From PKWO01 sp036561005 (GTDB lineage Bacteria > Pseudomonadota > Gammaproteobacteria > Burkholderiales > Burkholderiaceae_D), in assembly GCA_036561005.1 (NCBI GenBank), contig DATBQE010000050.1:1-64000 (forward strand): a stretch of 64,000 nt of DNA. Reading direction: 5' to 3'. Below, piece after piece: positions 41,837 through 50,753 of this stretch; position 1 is the first letter of the stretch, and each line of letters starts with the position of its first letter. Made by a program: the position numbers and the translations under genes. Below the pieces are notes generated by a model. That model was not told the origin of the DNA. It worked only from the letters and a program-made list of their open reading frames with translations, and made no database searches.

Positions 41837-42790
41837 ATGGCCGATGACGAGCGCAAGCAAATCGAAGGCTACCTCGACAATTTGCGTACGCAGCGCCAAT
41901 TGTCCGGCAATACCCTGAGCAGCTATGGCCGCGATCTGCATGAGTTGCAAAACCTGGCCGGGGCCGTCATCGGCGACAAACCGCTTGCGACGCTGACGCA
42001 TTTCCATATCCGCAAGTTTGCCGCCCAATTGCATTCGCATGGCATCAATCCGCGCTCGATTGCGCGCAAACTCTCATGTTGGCGCGGATTCTTTGAATGG
42101 CTGGCAGAGCATGACGAAACGCTGAGGAGCAATCCTGTCAACGGCGTCAAGGCGCCCAAACGCAGCAGACCTTTGCCAAAGGCCCTGGCGGCGGATGATG
42201 CCGTGCGTCTGGTTGAACAGGGCGCCCCTGGGAAAGCTGCCGATGCCACCCTGCAGTTGTGCAATCGCGCAATGTTCGAATTGCTCTATTCCAGCGGCCT
42301 GCGTGTTTCGGAATTAAGCGGTCTGGACGTACGCTACCTTGAGGAAGCCGGTTACGCTTCGGCGGGGTGGGTCGACTTGGAAGCGGGCGAAGTGACAGTG
42401 ACCGGCAAGGGCCAGCGGCGGCGCAGCGTTCCGGTGGGCGCAGCGGCGCTGACGGCCTTGCGTAATTGGCTAACTGTGCGCGCAACGCTGGTGCGCACTG
42501 ACCCACGCCCGCTGTTCCTGAGCGAACGCGGCACACGCATTTCCGCCAGGGTGGTGCAACTTCGACTCAAGGCGCATGCGCAGGCGCTTGGCATTCCGTC
42601 GGACGTGCATCCGCACGTGCTGCGGCATTCGTTTGCCTCGCATGTTTTGCAATCCTCCGGAGACTTGCGCGCCGTGCAGGAAATGCTGGGCCATGCATCA
42701 ATTGCGGCAACCCAGGTGTACACTTCACTCGATTTCCAACGTTTGGCGCAGGTATATGACGCGGCGCACCCGCGCGCCAAAAAACAGTGA
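41837..42790 (+). CDS. xerC: Tyrosine recombinase XerC
   Basis: A 317-residue site-specific recombinase that resolves chromosome dimers at dif together with XerD. The N-terminal SAM-like DNA-binding domain covers about 1-100. Catalytic residues are visible in YSSGLRVSELSG (Arg), the VTGKGQRRRSVPVG loop (Lys), HPHVLRHSFASH (His-x-x-Arg), LGHASIAATQVYTSL (His and nucleophilic Tyr). AGGAATCTTTT precedes ATG 41837. It completes the dapF-DUF484-xerC cluster. Confidence 0.96.
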   Translation: MADDERKQIEGYLDNLRTQRQLSGNTLSSYGRDLHELQNLAGAVIGDKPLATLTHFHIRKFAAQLHSHGINPRSIARKLSCWRGFFEWLAEHDETLRSNPVNGVKAPKRSRPLPKALAADDAVRLVEQGAPGKAADATLQLCNRAMFELLYSSGLRVSELSGLDVRYLEEAGYASAGWVDLEAGEVTVTGKGQRRRSVPVGAAALTALRNWLTVRATLVRTDPRPLFLSERGTRISARVVQLRLKAHAQALGIPSDVHPHVLRHSFASHVLQSSGDLRAVQEMLGHASIAATQVYTSLDFQRLAQVYDAAHPRAKKQ

Positions 42791-42942
42791 AATTGGACGA
42801 GTGCACGTAAAAAACCGAAGATTTATTGTCAAACGGGAATTTTTCCGGACCCTTGCCGTACCACACCTCTTGGAATCTTTCGGAGCAGCCCCAATATGAG
42901 CTGGTAACCCAAAGATCGCAGTCACTCTCGAAAACCATCGCC

Positions 42943-44010
42943 ATGGCATTGATACCAACTACCATCCTGACCGGCTTTCTCGGCGCCGGCAAGTCCACCC
43001 TGCTCAATCGCATTTTGCAGGAGCAGCACGGCCACAAGATCGCCGTGATCGAAAACGAATTCGGACAGGAAAATATCGACAATGAAATCCTGGTCCAGGA
43101 TGGCGACGAGCAAATTATCGAGATGAACAATGGGTGCATCTGCTGCACCGTGCGCGGCGACCTGATCGTAGCACTTACAGGTCTGGCGCAAAAGCGCGAT
43201 GCCGGCGAGCTGCAATTCGATCATGTGGTGATTGAAACCACCGGCCTGGCCAACCCCGGCCCGGTGGCGCAAACTTTTTTTGTCGACGACGAAGTGGCAT
43301 CGCACTACATGCTTGACGCCGTGGTCACGGTGGTGGATGCAAAGCACGCCATGCAGCAACTCGATCATTATGAGGAATCGCAACGGCAGGTCGGATTTGC
43401 TGACAAGATTCTGCTGTCGAAAACCGATCTGGTCGAGGCAGCGGATCTGGACGTCTTGACCCGGAGGCTGCATCGCATCAATCCCCGCGCTACGCAAATC
43501 AAGGCCGATTTCGGGCAGGTTGCAATTTCCGAGGTGCTCGATCTGAAGGGTTTCAACCTCAATGAAAAACTGGAGATCGACCCAGATTTTCTCGCCGCGG
43601 AAGCTGCCGAGCAGGAACGCGAAGAGCGTCATGCCCATGGCGATCACTCGCATTGTGATCATGACCATGATCATCATGAACATGGCCACGGTCATGGGCA
43701 TGGGCACCATACGGACGACATCGCCGCCTTCGCTTTTAAAAGCGACAAACCTTTCGATACGGCACGGCTTGATGAGTTTTTGGGCGGATTGATTCAGGTT
43801 TATGGTCCGCGCATGTTGCGCTACAAGGGTATATTGTGGATGGATGGTGCCGACCGGAAAGTCATTTTTCAGGGCGTACACCAGATCATGGGCAGCGATA
43901 TCGGCGCAAAATGGCCAGAAAATCAGCCGCGCGCAAGCAAAATGGTGTTTATCGGCAAGAATCTGCCGAAAGATATTTTTATTCGCGGACTAGAACAGTG
44001 TTTGGTATAA
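42943..44010 (+). CDS. COG0523 GTPase metallochaperone (CobW/ZNG1-like)
   Basis: A 355-residue G3E-class GTPase from ATG 42943. The P-loop is TGFLGAGKSTLLNRIL, the metal-binding motif is NGCICCTVRGDL (CxCC), and ENEFG and SKTDL are the other G-protein boxes. A histidine-rich loop (HGDHSHCDHDHDHHEHGHGH) separates the GTPase from the C-terminal CobW domain, which ends LPKDIFIRGLEQC. Such proteins hand zinc, cobalt or another metal to client enzymes; zinc is the commonest for this architecture. The frame is open further upstream, but the family N-terminus begins at this ATG. Confidence 0.93.
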   Translation: MALIPTTILTGFLGAGKSTLLNRILQEQHGHKIAVIENEFGQENIDNEILVQDGDEQIIEMNNGCICCTVRGDLIVALTGLAQKRDAGELQFDHVVIETTGLANPGPVAQTFFVDDEVASHYMLDAVVTVVDAKHAMQQLDHYEESQRQVGFADKILLSKTDLVEAADLDVLTRRLHRINPRATQIKADFGQVAISEVLDLKGFNLNEKLEIDPDFLAAEAAEQEREERHAHGDHSHCDHDHDHHEHGHGHGHGHHTDDIAAFAFKSDKPFDTARLDEFLGGLIQVYGPRMLRYKGILWMDGADRKVIFQGVHQIMGSDIGAKWPENQPRASKMVFIGKNLPKDIFIRGLEQCLV

Positions 44011-44067
44011 ACTAACGTGGTTTTAATTTTGGCACGTGTCATGCTGGAAAGCATCGCACGGCTTTAA

Positions 44068-44140
44068 AAGTCGTAGCAACGGCTCAAAGTCGGACGCAGT
44101 TTGCTGCGTCGGGAGCAGATTTTTAGCGGTGGCCTTGATG
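44068..44140. other. Hairpin region between the COG0523 gene and dksA
   Basis: A perfect hairpin (GACGCAG 44093-44099, TTTG loop, CTGCGTC 44104-44110) lies in a segment starting GTCGTAGCAACGGC and ending GCAGATTTTTAGCGGTGGCC. These ends faintly resemble the repeat element at 1598-1728 (TCGTAGCGAGCGGC and GCAGTAGATTTTAGAGGTGCC). It may be a strongly reduced relative or just a hairpin downstream of the GTPase gene. Confidence 0.35.
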
Positions 44141-44255
44141 CATTGCGCCGTGCCGAATAGAATCGATGGGAGTGTTTCAAGGTAGCGCAAATTCTGGCAA
44201 ATTGCTGGAATTGGGGTTTGGCCAGATAACGGTGGAACCAACAGAAGAGGCTTCT

Positions 44256-44987
44256 ATGAACAAGTCCAAATCGGCGCCGATGCATGCGCCGGCAACCACA
44301 TCGGATGGCAGGCCAAAAAAGGCTGTTGCGAAGAAGATAGCGCCGGTCGCTGCAAAAGCCGGCAAGGGCGACGCTGAACCCGCGCACGAGTTGGCGTCAA
44401 AATCCAAAACGCGCGCCGTCAGTGGCGCTGAAAACAAGCACGATTCCCGGTCGGCCAAGGCTGTCGTTGCGACAACGAACGACGACCATGCCGACAATGT
44501 TGAAAAAACCGCAGTCTCGAAAGTAAGCGAAGTGGCAACCAAAACATCCAAATCACCTTCATCCGTCTCCAGTGACGGCGCATTATTGTCAGAAGCGCAA
44601 ATTCTCAAGATGGGCGACAAAGACTATATGAATGCAGCCCAGTTAGCCTTCTTCAAGGCGCGTCTGCAGCAGCTTGAGAAAGACTTGCTGAAAAACGCTG
44701 GAGAAACGACCGAACATTTGCGCGAAACTGTACTGGTGCCGGACCCGGCCGACCGCGCGACGATTGAAGAAGAGCATGCGCTGGAGTTGCGTACACGCGA
44801 CCGCGAGCGCAAGCTGCTCAAGAAAGTCCAGCAATCCATTGCGTCCATCGACGCCGGCGACTACGGCTGGTGCGAAGAAACCGGGGAGCCTATCGGCATT
44901 CCCCGTCTGCTGGCCCGCCCTACTGCGACCTTGTCGCTGGAAGCGCAACAGCGTCGCGAGCTGAAGCAAAAACTGTACGGCGATTGA
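44256..44987 (+). CDS. dksA: DksA-type RNA polymerase-binding regulator with long N-terminal extension
   Basis: A 243-residue DksA family protein. The C-terminal 125 residues are the DksA core: a coiled coil (KARLQQLEKDLLKNAGETTE) with the tip DPADRATIEEEHALELRTRD, then the globular part YGWCEETGEPIGIPRLLARP. Only the first of the four zinc cysteines of E. coli DksA remains; the others are replaced, as in other betaproteobacterial DksA proteins. About 110 N-terminal residues are Lys/Ala/Ser-rich and disordered-looking. DksA binds the RNA polymerase secondary channel with ppGpp to mediate the stringent response. ATG 44256 is used; a longer in-frame start exists. Confidence 0.92.
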   Translation: MNKSKSAPMHAPATTSDGRPKKAVAKKIAPVAAKAGKGDAEPAHELASKSKTRAVSGAENKHDSRSAKAVVATTNDDHADNVEKTAVSKVSEVATKTSKSPSSVSSDGALLSEAQILKMGDKDYMNAAQLAFFKARLQQLEKDLLKNAGETTEHLRETVLVPDPADRATIEEEHALELRTRDRERKLLKKVQQSIASIDAGDYGWCEETGEPIGIPRLLARPTATLSLEAQQRRELKQKLYGD

Positions 44988-45353
44988 TTCTGGTCGACGT
45001 TCTGGCCGCATGCACGAATCGATAGTCGAATGTTTCCGACTATCGGCTTCCCGTTGGTAGCGGCCGCAAATCGTTTGAATTGAAAATATGCGGGTTAACA
45101 CCCGCATGTATTTCGCATTGCTTTGTCCGGTCTTGCGGTATCATGACCCAAGGCATGTTTTTGACATGTGCTTTTGCAATGGATTCAAACCGGTGTGGCA
45201 GGGGTTCTCGTTGCCCGGACTGCGTTGTTGCAGGGTCAGGCTTGCATGGCCCGGATTTTGCCGTCGATCACCAAGATTTGTCTTTATAAGGCTATAATTT
45301 GTAATCCCGCTACACTGGGGTTTTTGCGAATTGCGATCATAGTCAGGAGTTTT
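44988..45353. other. Intergenic region between dksA and the STAS protein gene
   Basis: The left end holds the hairpin at 45020-45045. On the right a perfect -10 TATAAT (45293-45298) lies about 55 bases before the GTG start at 45354, with no good -35 at standard spacing. CATGT-TTTTG-ACATG near 45155 is a minor inverted repeat. No gene is supported here; a frame open upstream of 45354 lacks protein-like character. Confidence 0.4.
45020..45045 (+). terminator. Hairpin downstream of dksA
   Basis: CGATAGTCG (45020-45028) and CGACTATCG (45037-45045) form a perfect 9-bp stem with an eight-base loop, 33 bases after the dksA stop. The following GCTTCCCGTT is only mildly T-rich, so termination would be weak. 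Confidence 0.5.
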
Positions 45354-46778
45354 GTGGGGATTTTTTCGCTTTTTGGTGGTGGCAAGAAAGAACGACAGTT
45401 GCCCGATTCGCCGGCCGACAAGGCTGCTGCGCGCAAAAAACGCGAGGAAGTGGCGGCCCGATCTGAATCTTCCAGCACCAGCGAAACCAAAAACGTCCAA
45501 CGCAAGGCTGCACATGCGACGGCGATGAAAATCGACGCCATCGAATCGGAAATGTCTTCCGAATTCGTTCGGCCGCTACCCGCTTCCGGCGTAACCTTGC
45601 CCGGGCTCGCAACCAGGCCGGGCGAAGAGCCATCGGCCCAAAAACCCTCACTTATTAATCCGAAAAAATCCGACTCCTGGAATCCGGTAACCTTTCAGCC
45701 GACCTTGCCGGCCATGGGTTCGACCACTGAATTCCTGCTGAGCTCGGAAACTGTCGGCGGGGGCGCAGTCGCCATTTCTGCTTCCGAAGCCGCGCCTGTC
45801 ATCGAAGAAGCTGCCATTCTGTTCGCCAATGGCCAGATGGAAATGGTGGAGCATGTTCTACAGGCGGCGATCGATGAAGATTCGCTGGGAAGTGCGACCA
45901 TCATCGTCTGGCGCATGTTGTTCGATCTATATCAGATAACCGGAAATCAAGCGCAATTCGACCACTTGTCGATCGAATATGCCAACAAGTTCGAAACCTC
46001 GCCACCTGCCTGGCTGGAGTCGGACCAATCGGAAAAACCAAATGTATCGGCCCCCGCCGGCGTAACGCCGACCGTGTCGTTTTCCGCTGCACTCGATGCA
46101 AGTATTGTCAAGCAACTCGAGAAGGCGCAAAACCTGGCCGAGAAAAGCCGTGTGCTGCGCCTGGAATTCGCCAAAGTGGTAAGCGTTGATCCGATCGGCT
46201 GCGGGCTGCTGCTGAGCATCCTCAAAAAACTGCAGAAATCCGGTCACGACCTGATTCTGGTCGGCGCGCATGAATTAGCGAACAAAATTCGCGCAATCCT
46301 CGAAGTAGGCAGACGCGATGAAACCGAAGCGCCGTGGTTATTGCTGCTGGAAATATTACGACTGCTGAACCTGGAAAAGGACTTTGAGGAGGCCAGCATC
46401 GATTACTGTGTCACCTTTGAAGTGTCGCCGCCGGCCTTTGTCGCGCCGAAGAATAAGGTGATCACTGCGATGGAAGACATGTCGGCGCCCGCCGGATCTT
46501 CGGACAGTTTCGTCATGCCGCCTGTGATTGCCGACGGTGTTGACCGATTGATCGTCGGCATCAGCAACTATGCCAACGACCACAACCCGGCCATCATGGA
46601 TTGCATGCCGCTGCAACGCGTCGATTTCGGTGCTGCCGGACAATTGTTGACGGGCCTGGCCCCTTTGGCGGCTAAAGGTATCAATTTGGAATTTCATAAC
46701 GTCAATCATCTCGTTGCGGCTCTGTTCAGCATCATGGGTTTGAAAGATATCGTCGAAGTCTTGCCCCGCAAGACTTAG
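45354..46778 (+). CDS. Protein with duplicated helical repeat and STAS domains
   Basis: A 474-residue protein from GTG 45354 (CAGGAG site five bases upstream; N-terminus GIFSLFGGGKKE). After a charged, low-complexity N-terminus of about 140 residues there is an internally repeated module. A helical repeat (about 181-219, containing SIEYANKFETSPPAW) is followed by a STAS-like domain (about 241-323), then a second helical repeat (about 325-362, SIDYCVTFEVSPPAF) and a second STAS-like domain (about 388-473). STAS domains bind partner proteins or nucleotides in anti-sigma-antagonist and lipid-transport systems. No serine kinase or transporter is nearby. The function is unknown. Confidence 0.75.
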   Translation: MGIFSLFGGGKKERQLPDSPADKAAARKKREEVAARSESSSTSETKNVQRKAAHATAMKIDAIESEMSSEFVRPLPASGVTLPGLATRPGEEPSAQKPSLINPKKSDSWNPVTFQPTLPAMGSTTEFLLSSETVGGGAVAISASEAAPVIEEAAILFANGQMEMVEHVLQAAIDEDSLGSATIIVWRMLFDLYQITGNQAQFDHLSIEYANKFETSPPAWLESDQSEKPNVSAPAGVTPTVSFSAALDASIVKQLEKAQNLAEKSRVLRLEFAKVVSVDPIGCGLLLSILKKLQKSGHDLILVGAHELANKIRAILEVGRRDETEAPWLLLLEILRLLNLEKDFEEASIDYCVTFEVSPPAFVAPKNKVITAMEDMSAPAGSSDSFVMPPVIADGVDRLIVGISNYANDHNPAIMDCMPLQRVDFGAAGQLLTGLAPLAAKGINLEFHNVNHLVAALFSIMGLKDIVEVLPRKT

Positions 46779-46898
46779 GATTTTCCTGCTCACCTTGTAA
46801 AAAGGTCGCACTGCCCCAACCTGCTTTTCCATACGATTGCCGATTGATCATCTCCGATCGATACTCCCTTCAGGATCGGCGTCCTCTTCGAGGTTAAC

Positions 46899-47435
46899 AT
46901 GGAACAATTTCACGGCACCACCATCCTCACCGTCCGGCGCGGCGAACATGTTGCACTGGGCGGCGATGGTCAAGTCACGCTTGGCAACATTGTTATGAAG
47001 GGTACTGCGCGCAAAGTGCGCAAACTTTACCAAGGGCGGGTTTTGGCAGGGTTTGCCGGCGGCACCGCCGATGCCTTTACCCTGCTTGAGCGTTTCGAAG
47101 GCAAGCTTGAGAAGCATCAAGGTAATTTGATGCGTGCCTCGGTCGAGCTCGCCAAGGACTGGCGCACCGATCGCATCCTGCGCCGCCTGGAAGCGATGCT
47201 GCTGGTTGCCGATCGTGAATCCACCCTGATCATTACCGGTAACGGCGATGTGCTGGAACCGGAAAACGGCATCGGCGCCATCGGCTCCGGCGGCACCTAT
47301 GCGCAATCCGCCGCCAAGGCACTGCAGGAAAACACCGACCTGTCCCCGGTTGAGATCGTCAAAAAATCGCTGACCATTGCCGGGGAATTGTGCATCTACA
47401 CCAATCTGTCGCACACGATAGAAACGCTTGAGTGA
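46899..47435 (+). CDS. hslV: ATP-dependent protease subunit HslV
   Basis: A 178-residue peptidase of the HslUV protease, homologous to proteasome beta subunits. The catalytic N-terminal threonine is in GTTILTVRRGEHVALGGDGQ, exposed after removal of the short propeptide MEQFHG. GRVLAGFAGGTADAFTLLERF and GAIGSGGTYAQSAAKAL are further signatures. GAGG precedes ATG 46899, and hslU follows nine bases after the stop. Confidence 0.97.
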   Translation: MEQFHGTTILTVRRGEHVALGGDGQVTLGNIVMKGTARKVRKLYQGRVLAGFAGGTADAFTLLERFEGKLEKHQGNLMRASVELAKDWRTDRILRRLEAMLLVADRESTLIITGNGDVLEPENGIGAIGSGGTYAQSAAKALQENTDLSPVEIVKKSLTIAGELCIYTNLSHTIETLE

Positions 47436-47444
47436 TTTCTCATC

Positions 47445-48788
47445 ATGAATATGACCCCGGAACAAATCGTCGCTGAACTCGATAAACACGTGGTGGGCCA
47501 GGCCCGCGCCAAACGCGCAGTGGCCATTGCCTTGCGCAATCGCTGGCGCCGGCAGCAGGTGGCGGAACCGCTACGCCATGAAATCACGCCGAAAAACATC
47601 TTGATGATCGGCCCGACCGGCGTCGGCAAGACCGAAATCGCACGCCGTCTGGCCAAGCTGGCAGATGCCCCGTTCATCAAGATTGAGGCCACCAAATTTA
47701 CCGAAGTCGGTTATGTTGGCCGCGATGTGGATACCATCATTCGCGACCTGATCGACATCGGCATTAAACAGACCCGCGAACTGGCCATGCGCCAGGTGCG
47801 CGTTCAGGCGGGAGAAGCGGCAGAAGAACGGATACTTGACATCCTGGTTCCGCCACCGCGCGATTTCGGATTCGGCAGCGCTGCGCACCAAGACAGCGAA
47901 GCGCAGACCGGCAACACCGCTCGGCAGGTGTTTCGCAAGCGGCTGCGTGAAGGCCAGCTTGATCAGCAGGAAGTCGAGATCGAGGTCTCCGAAACCGGGC
48001 CGCAAATGGAAATCATGGCGCCTCCCGGCATGGAAGAAATGACGGAACAGATCAAGTCGATGTTTTCCGGCATAGGCAGTGGGCGCAAGAAAAAACGCAA
48101 GCTGAAGATCAAGGAGGCCCTGCGCATCCTGGTTGACGAAGAAGCCGCCAAACTGATCAATGAAGAGGAATTGAAGCAAAAGGCGATTGCCAACGTGGAA
48201 CAGAACGGGATCGTGTTTCTCGACGAAATCGACAAGATCGCCACGCGCTCGGAAGTCGGCGGCGCCGATGTGTCGCGTGCCGGCGTGCAGCGCGACCTGT
48301 TGCCGCTGGTCGAAGGCACCACCGTCAATACCAAGTACGGCATGATCCGGACCGACCATATCCTGTTCATTGCATCGGGTGCGTTCCACCTTGCCAAGCC
48401 GTCGGACCTGATCCCTGAGTTACAAGGGCGATTCCCGATCCGCGTCGAGCTCGATTCGCTGTCGATTGCCGATTTCGAACGTATCCTGACGGGCACCGAT
48501 GCATGCCTGACCAAACAATATGAAGCGCTGCTGGCGACCGAGAAAGTGCGCGTGGAATTCGCCAGCGACGGTATTCATCGACTTGCCGAAATCGCCTTGT
48601 CGGTCAACGAAAAAACGGAAAACATCGGAGCGCGCCGCCTGTATACCGTCATGGAGAAATTGCTGGAAGACGAATCGTTCTCCGCCGGCGGAGAAACGAT
48701 GCGAACGGTCGCAATCGACGCGGCCTATGTCGATACCAGGCTGGGAGAATTGGCCGTGAACGAGGACTTGTCGCGCTACGTGCTGTGA
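47445..48788 (+). CDS. hslU: ATP-dependent protease ATPase subunit HslU
   Basis: A 447-residue AAA+ unfoldase that feeds substrates to HslV. Walker A is IGPTGVGKTEIARRLAK, Walker B is NGIVFLDEIDKIATR, and the pore-loop region is TKFTEVGYVGRDVDTIIRD. The I-domain lies between (about 110-235), and the C-terminal tail ends NEDLSRYVL, whose last residues insert into HslV. ATG 47445 or 47451 can both serve. It is followed by the terminator of the convergent gsp operon. Confidence 0.97.
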   Translation: MNMTPEQIVAELDKHVVGQARAKRAVAIALRNRWRRQQVAEPLRHEITPKNILMIGPTGVGKTEIARRLAKLADAPFIKIEATKFTEVGYVGRDVDTIIRDLIDIGIKQTRELAMRQVRVQAGEAAEERILDILVPPPRDFGFGSAAHQDSEAQTGNTARQVFRKRLREGQLDQQEVEIEVSETGPQMEIMAPPGMEEMTEQIKSMFSGIGSGRKKKRKLKIKEALRILVDEEAAKLINEEELKQKAIANVEQNGIVFLDEIDKIATRSEVGGADVSRAGVQRDLLPLVEGTTVNTKYGMIRTDHILFIASGAFHLAKPSDLIPELQGRFPIRVELDSLSIADFERILTGTDACLTKQYEALLATEKVRVEFASDGIHRLAEIALSVNEKTENIGARRLYTVMEKLLEDESFSAGGETMRTVAIDAAYVDTRLGELAVNEDLSRYVL

Positions 48789-48791
48789 CGT

Positions 48792-48828
48792 AAAACCGAT
48801 TCCGCCCCGGCCATCGGACGCGGAATCG
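48792..48828 (-). terminator. Terminator of the gsp operon
   Basis: CGATTCCGC (48797-48805) and GCGGAATCG (48820-48828) form a perfect 9-bp stem. On the minus strand it is followed by GTTTTACG, so it ends the transcript 12 bases beyond the gspC stop. Confidence 0.6.
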
Positions 48829-48840
48829 AGCACGCAGCGG

Positions 48841-49440
48841 TTAATTGTTCAGATTGTTGCGAACCCGGCCACCTGAACGCCCAATGCGGTTGCCCATTTC
48901 CGGCGGAGGTGGAGGGGGCGGGTTTTGTTCGCCTTCGGGTGGCACGGCGTTTTGCGGCGGCGGTGCCTGCTGCACGATGTTGGGCGCCGGTATGGGGCCC
49001 GGCTGAGGCTGGATGCCGATCGGCGAATCGCCGTGGCCGATGGTTGCGGCAGCGGGCAACTCGACGCGCTTGACGACCCCGTTTTCCGACAGCAGCACAT
49101 ATTGTGAATGAACTTCCTTGATCGTGACGCCCGGAACGATTTCGGCGTTTAACCGCACCGCCTCGGCCGGCTTGCCGTCTGCAGCAAGAATGGCGACGCT
49201 CTCGGCTGCGTTTTGCGACACGACCACGCCCTTCAACTGAAAATTGCTGGCGGCAGCAACGGACAAATGGCCGCCGAACAGTCCCATAGCGACTTCAGGA
49301 TCGACTTCGGCTTTTGCCTGCGGCTTCGGCATGGCGACGCTGCGCACTTCCGGCTTGATGAATTGCATGACCCAATAGGTACCGGACATGCACAAGGCCA
49401 GGAACAACAGGAAACTAAAAAGAATCGGCCAGCGCTTCAT
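48841..49440 (-). CDS. gspC: Type II secretion system protein GspC (short, no PDZ)
   Basis: A 199-residue inner-membrane protein with one N-terminal helix (about 5-27) and a periplasmic homology region (about 50-125: GLFGG, LKGVVVSQNAAESVAILAAD, IKEVHSQYVLLSENGVVKRV). GspC links the inner-membrane platform to the secretin. There is no room for the PDZ domain of classical GspC; the protein ends in a proline-rich tail with EQNPPPPPPPEMGNRIG. It is the last gene of the gsp operon and is preceded by a 13-bp tandem repeat. Confidence 0.85.
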   Translation of the reverse strand: MKRWPILFSFLLFLALCMSGTYWVMQFIKPEVRSVAMPKPQAKAEVDPEVAMGLFGGHLSVAAASNFQLKGVVVSQNAAESVAILAADGKPAEAVRLNAEIVPGVTIKEVHSQYVLLSENGVVKRVELPAAATIGHGDSPIGIQPQPGPIPAPNIVQQAPPPQNAVPPEGEQNPPPPPPPEMGNRIGRSGGRVRNNLNN

Positions 49441-49454
49441 ACCATCTCTTCTCG

Positions 49455-49531
49455 ATTATTGAGCAAAATTATTGGGCAAAATCATGGGCTAACTTATTTG
49501 GCTAACTCATGTGTTAACTTAATGCACTAAC
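49455..49531. repeat. Six-copy degenerate 13-bp tandem repeat before gspC
   Basis: Six consecutive units read ATTATTGAGCAAA, ATTATTGGGCAAA, ATCATGGGCTAAC, TTATTTGGCTAAC, TCATGTGTTAAC and TTAATGCACTAAC (13, 13, 13, 13, 12 and 13 bases). The last unit contains the gspF stop codon and the others fill the gap before gspC. The units drift gradually from GGGCAAA to GGCTAAC, as expected for an old slippage array. Confidence 0.7.
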
Positions 49532-50739
49532 TGGTTGATTTCGATGATGGGCATCAAGACAGCCAGCACAATCAGCAGCACCACCACCCCCATGAACAGG
49601 ATCAGCGCCGGCTCAAGCAGGCTGGCGATGGTCATCGCACGCCGCTCCAGATCCTGCTCCTGCGCGCTCGCCGCGCGATCAAGCATGGCCGGCAATTCGC
49701 CGGTCACTTCTCCGGCACGTATCATGTGAATCAACATGGGTGGAAAGTATTTGTGAGCAGACAGGGCGCGCGCCAGGCTCACGCCCTCGCGCACACTGGT
49801 CGTCGCGTCCTCGACCTGTTCGCGCATTGCGACATTCGACAAGGTATCGCGGCTGGTTTGCAGCGCGCGCAGAATAGGCACACCGGAACCGGTGGTAATG
49901 GCCAGGGTGCTGGCAAAACGCGAAGTATTGAGGCTGCGCTCGAATTTGCCGTACAAAGGCGCGCGCAGCAGCCACGAGTGAAAGCGGTACTTGAAGGCGG
50001 GATTTTGCAACGCTTTGCGCCAGGCAAAACCTGCGAATATCGCCAGGGCCAGCACGTATAAACCGTCCGAGCGGACAAAGTCCGACACGGCCAGCATCAT
50101 GACCGTCAGCAAGGGCAGCTTCTGTTTGGTGCTGGCAAATACCGACACGATTTGCGGCACGACGTAGGTCAGCAGGAATATCACAATGGCAAACGCCACG
50201 ACGGTCACGATGGCCGGATAGGTAAATGCCAGCTTAACCTTTTGCACCAGCGCATTGCGCCGCTCGATGAAATCGGCCAGGCGCGACAACACCTTGGCCA
50301 GTTGTCCGATTTGTTCGCCCGATGCAATCAGGGCACGGTAAATATCGGTGAAATCGCGCGGGTGTTGCGCCAGCGCATCCGACAGCGAAGAGCCGCCCAT
50401 CAATTCGGCGCGGATCGATGCGATCAGATCGCGCAAATAAGGGCGCTCCGATTGTTCCAGCAAGGCGGTGAATGCCTGCTCAAGCGGCAGGCTCGCTTCC
50501 AGCAAGCTGGCGAGCTGGCGGGTAAACAGTGCCAGTTCAGTGGTCGACAAACCGTCGCCGAAGGAACGCGAGCGCGCATGTCCGCTGGCATCGACCTGGC
50601 TCGCAATCGGTTCCACGACGACCGGCGCCAGATCGCGGGCACGCAAGTCCGCGCGTGCGGCGCGCAGACTGTCTGCGTTGACCACACCCTTTCTGTTGAC
50701 ACCGGCTGCGTCGACAGCCTCATAGCGAAATGCGGGCAT
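49519..50739 (-). CDS. gspF: Type II secretion system inner-membrane protein GspF
   Basis: A 406-residue polytopic platform protein with two cytoplasmic GspF repeats and three membrane helices. It begins MPAFRYEAVDAAGVNRKGVV, the typical N-terminus. The repeats include LALFTRQLASLLEASLPLEQAF and the matching FASTLAITTGSGVPILRAL. The C-terminus LIVLAVLMPIIEINQLVH forms the last helix. It interacts with GspE and GspL. It is separated from gspE by 152 bases holding a repeat element, unlike the tightly packed upstream genes. Confidence 0.96.
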   Translation of the reverse strand: MPAFRYEAVDAAGVNRKGVVNADSLRAARADLRARDLAPVVVEPIASQVDASGHARSRSFGDGLSTTELALFTRQLASLLEASLPLEQAFTALLEQSERPYLRDLIASIRAELMGGSSLSDALAQHPRDFTDIYRALIASGEQIGQLAKVLSRLADFIERRNALVQKVKLAFTYPAIVTVVAFAIVIFLLTYVVPQIVSVFASTKQKLPLLTVMMLAVSDFVRSDGLYVLALAIFAGFAWRKALQNPAFKYRFHSWLLRAPLYGKFERSLNTSRFASTLAITTGSGVPILRALQTSRDTLSNVAMREQVEDATTSVREGVSLARALSAHKYFPPMLIHMIRAGEVTGELPAMLDRAASAQEQDLERRAMTIASLLEPALILFMGVVVLLIVLAVLMPIIEINQLVH

Positions 50740-50753
50740 GGTTCAGCCCCCCA

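Noticed and set aside
44068..44140. Third copy of the palindromic repeat element
   Set aside because: Only short end segments resemble copy 1 and the conserved core is missing, so it is kept as a hairpin region, not a copy.
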